Assembly: GCA_942490945.1 (NCBI GenBank)
Contig: CALNYZ010000018.1
Location: 62,001 to 126,000, forward strand
From: CALNYZ01 sp942490945
Lineage (GTDB): Bacteria; Pseudomonadota; Gammaproteobacteria; UBA6429; Thiohalophilaceae
Reading direction: 5' to 3'
Length of the DNA stretch: 64,000 bases
The position numbers and the translations under genes are program-made. Under the pieces are notes generated by a model. It was given only the letters and a program-made list of their open reading frames with translations. It searched no databases and was not told the origin of the DNA. Positions within the stretch are counted from its first letter, which is position 1. Each line of letters opens with the position of its first letter. Positions 51,818 to 60,061 of the stretch are shown in pieces.

Positions 51818-52811
51818 AGAAATTAAGGGTAAGAATGTATTTGTAACAGGAGCAGATGGCTTTATAGGGAGTCATTTGGTAGAGAAACTTGTAAAGCAAG
51901 GTGCAAATGTCAGAGCACTTGTATATTACAATTCATGGAATAATCTTGGCTGGTTAGCTGATATTCCAGGACAAATAATTGAGAATTTAGAGATAGTAAG
52001 AGGTGATGTACGAGATGCAGAATTTATAAGGAAATACATAGCAGGTTGTGAATATGTTTTTCATCTATCAAGTTTGATTGCGATACCTTATAGTTATTAT
52101 GCGCCGCGTTCATATATTGATACAAATGTTACTGGCGCATTAAATGTTTTGCAGGGTTGCCGCGAATCAGATGTTTTGGCCAGGTTGTTACACGTCTCTA
52201 CATCTGAGGTATATGGAACAGCACAGTACGTACCGATAGATGAATTACATCCCTTGGTAGGTCAGTCACCCTATTCTGCCTCGAAAATCGCAGCAGATAA
52301 ACTTGCTGAAAGTTATCATAAATCATTCAAATTACCTGTCGTTACTGCCAGGCCTTTTAATACTTTTGGTCCAAGGCAGACTGCGAGAGCTGTAATTCCA
52401 ACCATAATTAGCCAACTATGTAGCGGTGTAGACACATTAAAGCTGGGTGCACTTACTCCAACACGCGACTTTAATTTTGTAAAAGATACAGTTCAAGGCA
52501 TGATAAATCTCGCCTTGTGTCCGGCAGCAGAAGGAGAAACTGTAAATATTGGTACTGGGCAGGAATGGTCAATTCAGCAAACTGCTGAGATGATAATGGA
52601 TTATATGGGTAAGCATATACAAATCGATTGTGAAGAACAAAGAATAAGACCAAAAGACAGTGAAGTTAACCGCTTACTGGCAGAAACCAGCAAGATGTAT
52701 AAGCTAACCAGTTGGAAGAGTGAATATAATTTTGAAGATGGATTGAAGCAGACAATTGAATGGATTGAAAAGAATATTAATCATTTTGATGCAGCAACTT
52801 ATAGTTTATAG
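51810..52811 (+). CDS. legB: LegB-like NDP-sugar 4,6-dehydratase
   Basis: 333 residues. VTGADGFIGSHLV cofactor motif, HLSSLIAIPYSYYAPRSYIDTN, catalytic STSEVYGTA with YSASKIAADKL (YxxxK), RPFNTFGPRQTARAVIPTI, GALTPTRDFNFVKD, NIGTGQEWSI. This matches GDP-GlcNAc 4,6-dehydratase LegB and related GDP-mannose/dTDP-glucose dehydratases. It yields a 4-keto-6-deoxy sugar for transamination by a LegC; the only candidate in the window is the CBS-LegC at 22856. Overlaps ptmE by 8 bases. Confidence 0.9.
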   Translation: MLEEIKGKNVFVTGADGFIGSHLVEKLVKQGANVRALVYYNSWNNLGWLADIPGQIIENLEIVRGDVRDAEFIRKYIAGCEYVFHLSSLIAIPYSYYAPRSYIDTNVTGALNVLQGCRESDVLARLLHVSTSEVYGTAQYVPIDELHPLVGQSPYSASKIAADKLAESYHKSFKLPVVTARPFNTFGPRQTARAVIPTIISQLCSGVDTLKLGALTPTRDFNFVKDTVQGMINLALCPAAEGETVNIGTGQEWSIQQTAEMIMDYMGKHIQIDCEEQRIRPKDSEVNRLLAETSKMYKLTSWKSEYNFEDGLKQTIEWIEKNINHFDAATYSL

Positions 52812-52839
52812 AAAATATGTTGATTTATAAAGTACACCG

Positions 52840-53952
52840 TTGAAAATAGCATATATAACTAATAGTAAAATTCCTAGTAGAAAAGCGAATTCTGTCCAGG
52901 TCATGAAAATGGCACAAGCATTTATGGACAGAGGTATTACACTTTATATGACTTGCTTATCCGGGGAAATTCAAGAAACGAAACTTGAACAATTCTATGG
53001 TTTGAAATCACTACCACATATGGTTAAATTTTCAGTCTCAGGAAGATGGGGTGTACACTTATATAATTTATATGCGGCAGTTTACGCGTGCTTTAAGCGT
53101 GTGGACCTTGTTGTAACAAGGTCAGTAGGTGCAGCTGCATTCTGCAGTATCATGCGAGTACCAGTCATCTGGGAATGTCATGCTCCACCAAAAGGTATGG
53201 AAATTAGATTATTCAGACTATTAAGTAAAAATAATTCATTCAAACGCCTTGTTGTTATTTCAGAAGCGTTAAAACATATTATGTTTGAAGAGTTCCCGAA
53301 ATTGGAAAAATTCAATGTGCTGGTAGCCCATGATGGTGTTGATTTAGAAAGATTCAATAAAAAAATAAATAATGGAGTCAGACGAGGAGATATGGGAATA
53401 GGAGATGAAGTAAATATTGCCGGATATTCTGGCCATTTGTATGATGGACGTGGTATAGACATAGTTATAGCTTGTGCACAAATATTAACAAACTGGCATT
53501 TCCTGATCATCGGAGGAGATGATGTTGATTGCACCAAGTTAAGAAATAAAATAAATAATCTGAAATTATCCAATATAACTATCACAGGATTTATCAAAAA
53601 TGACCTTTTACCACAATATCTGGAAATTTGTGACGTATTATTGATGCCCTATCAGAAAAGTGTAATGGTTGCAGGTGGAAATCTTGATACAGTAAGGTGG
53701 ATGAGTCCACTAAAAATGTTTGAATATATGGCAGCAAAAAAAGCAATTATTACAAGTGATTTACCTGTTTTACGTGAAGTAATGAACAAAAATAATTCTG
53801 TACTCGTAAAGCCTGACCAGACTAGCGAATGGATCGAAGCATTGGAGATGCTAAAGAATAATGATTTAAGAATAAAACTTGGTAATAATGCATATTATGA
53901 TGTTCAGCAATATGACTGGAAGGTGAGAGTTGATAAAATTCTTGCAAATTAA
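52840..53952 (+). CDS. GT4-family glycosyltransferase
   Basis: 370 residues, TTG start at 52840 supported by the N-terminal strand KIAYITNSKIPSRKANSVQVMKMA. GT-B fold: WECHAPPKGME, VISEALKHIMFE, HDGVDLERF, GYSGHLYDGRGIDI, LIIGGDD, NITITGFI, LLMPYQ, and SPLKMFEYMAAKKAIITSDLPVLREV (EX7E-like region). A retaining glycosyltransferase of unknown donor. Overlaps the next gene by 23 bases. Confidence 0.85.
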   Translation: MKIAYITNSKIPSRKANSVQVMKMAQAFMDRGITLYMTCLSGEIQETKLEQFYGLKSLPHMVKFSVSGRWGVHLYNLYAAVYACFKRVDLVVTRSVGAAAFCSIMRVPVIWECHAPPKGMEIRLFRLLSKNNSFKRLVVISEALKHIMFEEFPKLEKFNVLVAHDGVDLERFNKKINNGVRRGDMGIGDEVNIAGYSGHLYDGRGIDIVIACAQILTNWHFLIIGGDDVDCTKLRNKINNLKLSNITITGFIKNDLLPQYLEICDVLLMPYQKSVMVAGGNLDTVRWMSPLKMFEYMAAKKAIITSDLPVLREVMNKNNSVLVKPDQTSEWIEALEMLKNNDLRIKLGNNAYYDVQQYDWKVRVDKILAN

Positions 53953-55657
53953 CATATATAATTTTAATAAAGTGTTTTCAACTATAGCTGATAATATTCA
54001 AAAATATAATTTGATTCATCCTGCTATATTATTAGTTTGTTTGTATTTTCTATGGATAATATACCCACTAAATAGTGATGTAAGTTTTATAGTTATCGCA
54101 AAAGCATTAATTATTTTAATTGCACTTATATATTATTCCAGGTACCTGTTATTAAAAGATGTGTTCTATAAAGAATACATCTTTACACTATTCATTTATG
54201 CAATAGTTATAAGGGTAATATTATCTGTTGTAGTAAGTTCGCAGACGTTTTTTGACTATAATGCAGTAGAACATGGAAATCGTATATATAACAACTTCGG
54301 CTATCTGTTTGAACTGGATTATTTGAGAAGTACAATTGCATTGGCGAATTACAATGCGGGTGATATATTTCATGTTGAACCATCATATATATATAATTAT
54401 CCTGTAATAATTATTTTCCTGTCAATTATTAATTATCTCGTAGGCGCCGAGAGCTTAGTGCCTCTCCAGCACTTTTACTTTATCTCATTTGCCGGTGCTC
54501 TAGTGGTTCCTGTTTCATTTCTATTGTTCAGAAACTGGCTTCCTGAAAAAACCGCAGCAATAATTGCTGTAATTCTTGCCTTTAACCCGGAATCATTTAT
54601 GTGGCACACTTCAATTACTACAGAAGCATTTCGAACATTAGGACTTTGTTGCGGTATTTATGGGGTAACATTGGTTCTGCGGGAGAAAATAAAAACAGGA
54701 ATTTTTATAACTGTATTAAGTGTTGCACTTACACTCGCATTCAATGCAAGTTTTGGAACTGTTGCAACTTTTATTATTAGTGGTCTGGTAGTGTTTTCGA
54801 CGATGCAGTGGAAAAAGCGAGTAGGGCTATTAATTATAATACAGCTAGCGTTTATTTTAATTATAAGTACTTATCACTATACAATATGGGGTAGAAGCCA
54901 TACGCCATTAACGGTATCTACCATTATATCTCACATGACAGGTAAAGAAGTGATATTTAATTTCGCGTTAAGCAAGGAAAGATCTGCTGGCCAGTACGAA
55001 GAATTATATCAGGTTTTGGATAAAAATGCGGAAGCAGTAGGGAATGAACTAAGTTTGCAGTTTGATATTAAATTGCCCAATATAAGTGACCTGCCGTTTA
55101 TTTATGATACAGCAAAGTTTATGTTTGATAAATCATATGCTGCTGTACGGCCGACGCTGGGAAACGGTTTATTCTGGGATAATTTATCACTCAGGGTTTA
55201 TCATGGATTCAGGTCGTTAGGATGGCAATTATGGTTGCCATACGTAGTATTTGGGCTTGTCTTAATTATAAAAGATGGTTCAATGTACAATAAGGAGTCC
55301 AGGAAAATTGCCACTTATTTTGTCGTGTTATCAGTTTTACTTTTGCTTGTGATAAGTTATGGATTTCACGCAACCTGGGACACTTCGCGATATAGAAGCT
55401 TTTTTGCACCATTTTTAGCTATGAGTGCAGCAATTGCTATATCAAGTAATAATATTAATTACACTAAATGGTTCAATAATATAATTGGCGGGTTCTTTAT
55501 ATTTAACACATTAGTATTAATATTATATAGTGCAAGGCGTGGTAATATAAATATTTTACCAATTGTTTTAACAATCTATGTTCTGTATGCCTTTATCTCT
55601 ATTTCATTATATAAATACAAGTTATCGTTTTTAAAAACTGATAATACGAAACAATGA
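53930..55657 (+). CDS. Polytopic membrane protein, possible GT-C glycosyltransferase or polymerase
   Basis: 575 residues with TTG start at 53930 (TTG 53942 is an alternative; no nearby ATG). Ten or more hydrophobic spans, a long periplasmic-type loop after the second span (FFDYNAVEHGNRIYNNFGYLFELDY) containing the acidic/aromatic residues typical of GT-C enzymes, and a second large loop at ~310-400. Candidates are a lipid-linked-sugar transferase of GT-C type or a Wzy-like repeat-unit polymerase. Family not recognised with confidence. It lies among glycosyltransferase genes and overlaps both neighbours. Confidence 0.6.
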   Translation: MIKFLQINIYNFNKVFSTIADNIQKYNLIHPAILLVCLYFLWIIYPLNSDVSFIVIAKALIILIALIYYSRYLLLKDVFYKEYIFTLFIYAIVIRVILSVVVSSQTFFDYNAVEHGNRIYNNFGYLFELDYLRSTIALANYNAGDIFHVEPSYIYNYPVIIIFLSIINYLVGAESLVPLQHFYFISFAGALVVPVSFLLFRNWLPEKTAAIIAVILAFNPESFMWHTSITTEAFRTLGLCCGIYGVTLVLREKIKTGIFITVLSVALTLAFNASFGTVATFIISGLVVFSTMQWKKRVGLLIIIQLAFILIISTYHYTIWGRSHTPLTVSTIISHMTGKEVIFNFALSKERSAGQYEELYQVLDKNAEAVGNELSLQFDIKLPNISDLPFIYDTAKFMFDKSYAAVRPTLGNGLFWDNLSLRVYHGFRSLGWQLWLPYVVFGLVLIIKDGSMYNKESRKIATYFVVLSVLLLLVISYGFHATWDTSRYRSFFAPFLAMSAAIAISSNNINYTKWFNNIIGGFFIFNTLVLILYSARRGNINILPIVLTIYVLYAFISISLYKYKLSFLKTDNTKQ

Positions 55658-56616
55658 AACATATTTTATATGATAATACGGTTATGAATGACCCATTAAC
55701 TGAAAACAGATTTTTTACTCGAATTAATTGTCCAGTGTGTAATTCAGATAAGTTAAAAGTCAGAAATAAAGTAAAATATAATGAATTAAAGCAAAAAGGC
55801 AGCATGGAGCTGGAAAGCCTTGGGATATCAGGCAAGACTATAATTACAGTGAATATATGCAGTAATTGTAAATTTGTATTTGTTAATCCGCGAATTAAAA
55901 GTGAATATCAACATCTTTTATATAATAAACATAAAAAAATAAACCTTGAGAAGGTTACAATTCGAAACGGTATTTTACCTCCGGACATGAGGAGAAGACG
56001 AGTATCCGCAGCATTTGATGTGTTACAGATAGTTCCAGAGCTTGTAAAAAGAGAACGCCCCGTTGTATTTGACTACGGATGTGGTTTCGGGCATGTATTA
56101 ACGTTGGCAAATGTAATGGGTATGGAAACATACGGTGTTGATTTAGATGATATAAGAGTTGATTATTGTCAAAAAAATGGTTTGAAAGTGACTTCTGTAG
56201 ATGAATTTAAATATAAACATATAGATGTAAAAGCAGATGTAATATTCCTTCTTTCTACATTAGAACATATTGTAAACTTGAATGAGGTGTTCACATACAT
56301 TGAAGACATATGTAAACCTGGAACAATATTAATATTGGATGGGTTTACGCCAAAAACTATAGATTTAGAAAAGCGCACTGGTAAATATATAGATGCGCAT
56401 TTTATTGAACATATAAACTATTTTAATATTAAAACATTGGATGTACTGTTAAAAAAATATAATTTTAATCCCGGGAAAAGATATATTGCGAAACAGGTCA
56501 GATGTTTATTTGATATTTTCAAGCTTGCACTATCATTCATTATTTCAAACAGTTTTTCAGGCAAACTTCAAAACAAGCGAAAATTTTTTACCCGCGTATA
56601 TATTTATAAAAAATAA
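55654..56616 (+). CDS. Zinc-motif SAM-dependent methyltransferase
   Basis: 320 residues, ATGA overlap with the upstream gene. The N-terminal zinc ribbon is CPVCNSDKLKV and ICSNCKFVFVNPR. The SAM core has VVFDYGCGFGHVLTLA, YGVDLDDIR, VIFLLSTLEHIVNLNEVF and GTILILDGFTPKTID. IEHINYFNIKTLDVLL resembles the end of Methyltransf_23 cores. A shorter relative of the protein at 44801. It likely methylates a sugar. Confidence 0.8.
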   Translation: MKHILYDNTVMNDPLTENRFFTRINCPVCNSDKLKVRNKVKYNELKQKGSMELESLGISGKTIITVNICSNCKFVFVNPRIKSEYQHLLYNKHKKINLEKVTIRNGILPPDMRRRRVSAAFDVLQIVPELVKRERPVVFDYGCGFGHVLTLANVMGMETYGVDLDDIRVDYCQKNGLKVTSVDEFKYKHIDVKADVIFLLSTLEHIVNLNEVFTYIEDICKPGTILILDGFTPKTIDLEKRTGKYIDAHFIEHINYFNIKTLDVLLKKYNFNPGKRYIAKQVRCLFDIFKLALSFIISNSFSGKLQNKRKFFTRVYIYKK

Positions 56617-56631
56617 TTAACTGGTATTTAA

Positions 56632-57672
56632 ATGTCAAAGATTCTGATTGGCTTCCCGCACCGACCGCAGAAGCATGGAGGCCCTGGCAGTTTTCAAATA
56701 CGCATGATTAAGTATCTTGAAAGTTGTAATTATAAAATTATTTATCCTGAAGACAAGACTGTACCTGATATTATTATTGTTGTTGGGGGTACTGTAAAAT
56801 TAAAATGGCTATGGTTATGTAAAAAAAAAGGAAGCGTCATTATCCACAGATTGGATGGTATAAACTGGAAACATAAGATAAATAATTGCAGTATTAGAGC
56901 ACGAATTATGGCTGATATAAGAAATATGCTTATGCAAGTTATAAGAAAATACCTGGCGAATTATGTTGTATATCAGAGTAAATTCGTTGAAAGATGGTGG
57001 ATTAAAAGATTTGGCAGTATAGGTGTAGATTCGAAGATTATATATAATGGCGTAGATACAGATGAATTTTTCCCGTTACAAGATAATCATGCAGGAATTA
57101 GAATAATTAGTGTTGAAGGCACTGTATCAAATGATATCGTTACCAATGAAATAATCAACAGCATAGTTGAGTCTTTACTCAAAACAAAAATAATTAGCAG
57201 TTACATTATTTGTGGCGAAGTAGATACAAGTATCATTAAGCGTTTTTCGAATATAAATGGTCTAATTTTTAAAGGTTCAGTTGAACGGTCCAGAATTCCG
57301 GAAGTTCTACGGTCTTCTGATATATTTTTAAATCTTGAAATAAACCCCCCCTGCCCAAATTCAGTTGTTGAGGCGCTTGCGTCAGGATTACCAGTCATCG
57401 GTTTCAGGACTGGTGCTCTTGAAGAGTTGGTTATAGGTTCAAGTGGTTGTTTAGTTGAATACAAGGCTAATCCATGGAGGCTTGAAGTGCCAGACTGCCG
57501 GGAATTGATTCAGTCAACTCAGGTCATAATTTCTGAATTAGAGATATATAAAAATAATGCCAGATTTGCAGCTGAAAAATATTTTAATCTGGAAATAATG
57601 ATTAATAAATACAATGATACGTTTCATAACTTCCTGAATCATCATCGTACTGATAATTCATCATCGTGTTGA
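56632..57672 (+). CDS. GT4-family glycosyltransferase
   Basis: 346 residues. ILIGFPHRPQKHGGPGSFQIRM (N-terminal Gly-rich acceptor loop), HRLDGINWK, VVYQSKFVERWWIKRFG, IYNGVDTDEFFP, LIFKGSVERSRIPEVLRSSDIFLNL, PPCPNSVVEALASGLPVIGFRTGALEEL (EX7E donor motif). Retaining GT-B glycosyltransferase. Donor and acceptor unknown. Confidence 0.85.
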   Translation: MSKILIGFPHRPQKHGGPGSFQIRMIKYLESCNYKIIYPEDKTVPDIIIVVGGTVKLKWLWLCKKKGSVIIHRLDGINWKHKINNCSIRARIMADIRNMLMQVIRKYLANYVVYQSKFVERWWIKRFGSIGVDSKIIYNGVDTDEFFPLQDNHAGIRIISVEGTVSNDIVTNEIINSIVESLLKTKIISSYIICGEVDTSIIKRFSNINGLIFKGSVERSRIPEVLRSSDIFLNLEINPPCPNSVVEALASGLPVIGFRTGALEELVIGSSGCLVEYKANPWRLEVPDCRELIQSTQVIISELEIYKNNARFAAEKYFNLEIMINKYNDTFHNFLNHHRTDNSSSC

Positions 57673-58811
57673 AAATAAAAAAAGATTCTTCTAGATATAA
57701 GGTTTTGATTGTACAGCGGGTTTATCCGCACTACCGTGAAATACTTTTCAATAAAATAGCTGCATCACAAATTCTCGACTGTACTCTGGCAAAAGGAAAA
57801 GCGCATATTAATAGTGCACTAAATGAAGTATTCCAGTCTGATATAAAAACTCTTGAGTTGAAAAACTACTATCTTAGTAGACATGAAACTATTGTTTTCC
57901 AATCAGGACTGATTAAACATTATATGCATCATAATTATGATGCGGTAATCGTTGAGTTTAATATCAGAATTATTTCAAATATTATACTATTGATAATATC
58001 ACGAATAAAAAAAACAAAATTCATATGGTGGGGACATGGTCTTGGTAAAAGTAATAATAGTATAATTAATAATTTTCGTAGGTATCTGGTCAGGAAATCT
58101 GATGCGATTATACTTTATGATAATAAACAAAAAAATGATTTTACTGACATCGAGGAAAAAAGTCATAAAATCAAAAATCCGCTAATAGCAGTTGCAAATA
58201 ACAGTATTGATCTGGAAGCAATTAAAGTATATGTGGACAAGTTCAAAGTAAGAAAAAGATCACATCTTATATATAGCGGGCGACTAATTAGCGAAAAATA
58301 CGTTATTCTAATACTTGAAGCAATAGCATATATTGTAAGGAATTGTCCGCAGTACAAAGCGTTACAATTGGTAATAATTGGTGACGGGCCTGAACGAGAT
58401 TCCCTTTGCAAGTTTATAAACGCCAATAATTTGGCAGGCAATGTAATTTTAACCGGTATGATTACTGAAGAACACTTATTATCCGAATATTTTAGAGATG
58501 CATTAGCTTATGTTTCACCTGGGGGGCTGGGACTTGCTGCTATACATAGCATAGCCTATGGTGTCCCGGTTTTACTTTCCGATATAAAATCGCATGGCCC
58601 AGAAATCAGTATACTAAAGGAAAATAAAAATATGGCAGTTTTTAAGAAAAATGACCATATAGATTTAGCAAAACTGATTTTAGCATTGCTTGACCGTAAT
58701 ATTGATTTAAATGTTACTCAAAGTGATATAGAAGAATTGAATTCTAAATATAGTGTTACTGCAATGGTTAAAGTATTTGAAAATGTCGTTAAAACGTGTT
58801 GTACGATATAA
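57666..58811 (+). CDS. GT4-family glycosyltransferase
   Basis: 381 residues; GTG 57666 or TTG 57669 overlaps the upstream stop. VLIVQRVYPHYREILFNKIA, FIWWGHG, SDAIILYDNKQKNDF, HLIYSGRLISEKYVILILEA, LVIIGDGPERDSL, VILTGMI, YVSPGGLGLAAIHSIAYGVPVLLSDIKSHGPE. A GT-B retaining enzyme similar to those that extend O-antigen units. Its two upstream start options give nearly the same protein. Confidence 0.85.
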   Translation: MLKIKKDSSRYKVLIVQRVYPHYREILFNKIAASQILDCTLAKGKAHINSALNEVFQSDIKTLELKNYYLSRHETIVFQSGLIKHYMHHNYDAVIVEFNIRIISNIILLIISRIKKTKFIWWGHGLGKSNNSIINNFRRYLVRKSDAIILYDNKQKNDFTDIEEKSHKIKNPLIAVANNSIDLEAIKVYVDKFKVRKRSHLIYSGRLISEKYVILILEAIAYIVRNCPQYKALQLVIIGDGPERDSLCKFINANNLAGNVILTGMITEEHLLSEYFRDALAYVSPGGLGLAAIHSIAYGVPVLLSDIKSHGPEISILKENKNMAVFKKNDHIDLAKLILALLDRNIDLNVTQSDIEELNSKYSVTAMVKVFENVVKTCCTI

Positions 58812-58821
58812 CCGCTAATTT

Positions 58822-60057
58822 ATGAAAATATGTTTTATCATAGATGCAAGGAGCCCAATCGTAAAACCGTGGGTTAACTATTTCATAAACAGTGGCCATG
58901 AAGTGCATATTATATCTACGTACCCCTGTAACCAGTATAAAGGTGTGGCTTCATTCCACACTATACCGATAGCATTTTCGTGGCTAACACGTAATATTGC
59001 ACCTTTAACAAATAAAGAGCGAACTCATGTTAAAAATAATACTTATCTAGATAACTTGCGCGCAAGTTTACTATCAAAATTTATTAATAAAATTAGGCAT
59101 ATACTGGCACCTGTTGAGTTATTAGTGCATGTAAAAAAAGGTAAAAAACTAATAAACAAAATAAACCCGGATATTGTTCATGCAATGAGAATTCCATATG
59201 AAGGTATATTTGCACTGCACGCTATTAAAAAAAACAAAAATATAAAATATATTGTTTCAGTATGGGGGAATGATTTTACATTGTTTGCAAACAATTACCC
59301 TGTAATTGCCTGGTATACTCGAAAAGTACTGAAAAGAATTAATTATTTGCATGCTGACTGTATGCGAGACATCAATCTCGCTGAAAAATATGGATTTATA
59401 AAGTGTAATAATTATATCGTGTCACCTGGTGCTGGTGGTGTAAAAATTCATAATGATGATATTATTATTGATAAAAACAAACTGTTTGAACAGTTATCGA
59501 TTAATAAAAATTCAATTATTGTTCTAAACCCTCGTGGCATGCGTCACTATGTACGTAATGATGTTTTTTTCAAATCAATACCGTTAATTTTAAAGAAAAA
59601 TCCTGATACGATATTTATTGCCTTAGCAATGAAAGGGAATAACGAAGCAGAGAAATGGGTGAATAAATTAAACATATCCGATAATGTCAGGTTATTACCA
59701 AAACTTGATGAACAATATTTGCGTGAAATATACAGGTTGTCAGATATCATGATATCGCCAAGCCTTCATGACGGGACCCCAAATACACTTCTGGAATCCA
59801 TGGCATATGAATTATTTCCTGTTGTTGGTGATATAGAATCAATCAGGGAATGGGTTAACAATGATATTAATGGATATTTGTTTGATCCAAATTCAAAAAA
59901 TGAGCTTGCAGAGTGTGTCAATAAAGCAATTGAAAATTCCGCGTTGAGATTGAGTGCGTTGGAATACAACAGGAAAATTATAAAAGAGCGTGCTGATTAT
60001 TTTAAAATTATGCCCGAGATTGAAGCGCTTTATACAAATATTGTAGGTATTGATTAA
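58822..60057 (+). CDS. GT4-family glycosyltransferase
   Basis: 411 residues. ICFIIDARSPIVKPWVNYFINSGHEVHIIS, a basic amphipathic stretch at ~60-105, IVSVWGNDFTLFANN, MRDINLAEKYGF, VLNPRGMRHYVRNDVFF, VRLLPKLDEQYLREIYRLSD, SPSLHDGTPNTLLESMAYELFPVVGDIESIREWV (EX7E region). Typical of lipid-linked glycan assembly. Last of the three consecutive GT4 genes. Confidence 0.87.
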   Translation: MKICFIIDARSPIVKPWVNYFINSGHEVHIISTYPCNQYKGVASFHTIPIAFSWLTRNIAPLTNKERTHVKNNTYLDNLRASLLSKFINKIRHILAPVELLVHVKKGKKLINKINPDIVHAMRIPYEGIFALHAIKKNKNIKYIVSVWGNDFTLFANNYPVIAWYTRKVLKRINYLHADCMRDINLAEKYGFIKCNNYIVSPGAGGVKIHNDDIIIDKNKLFEQLSINKNSIIVLNPRGMRHYVRNDVFFKSIPLILKKNPDTIFIALAMKGNNEAEKWVNKLNISDNVRLLPKLDEQYLREIYRLSDIMISPSLHDGTPNTLLESMAYELFPVVGDIESIREWVNNDINGYLFDPNSKNELAECVNKAIENSALRLSALEYNRKIIKERADYFKIMPEIEALYTNIVGID

Positions 60058-60061
60058 CACT

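Noticed and set aside
60050..60061. Upstream start for the asparagine-synthase-like gene
   Set aside because: It would add residues before the catalytic Cys2, which must be N-terminal after Met removal; ATG 60062 is correct.
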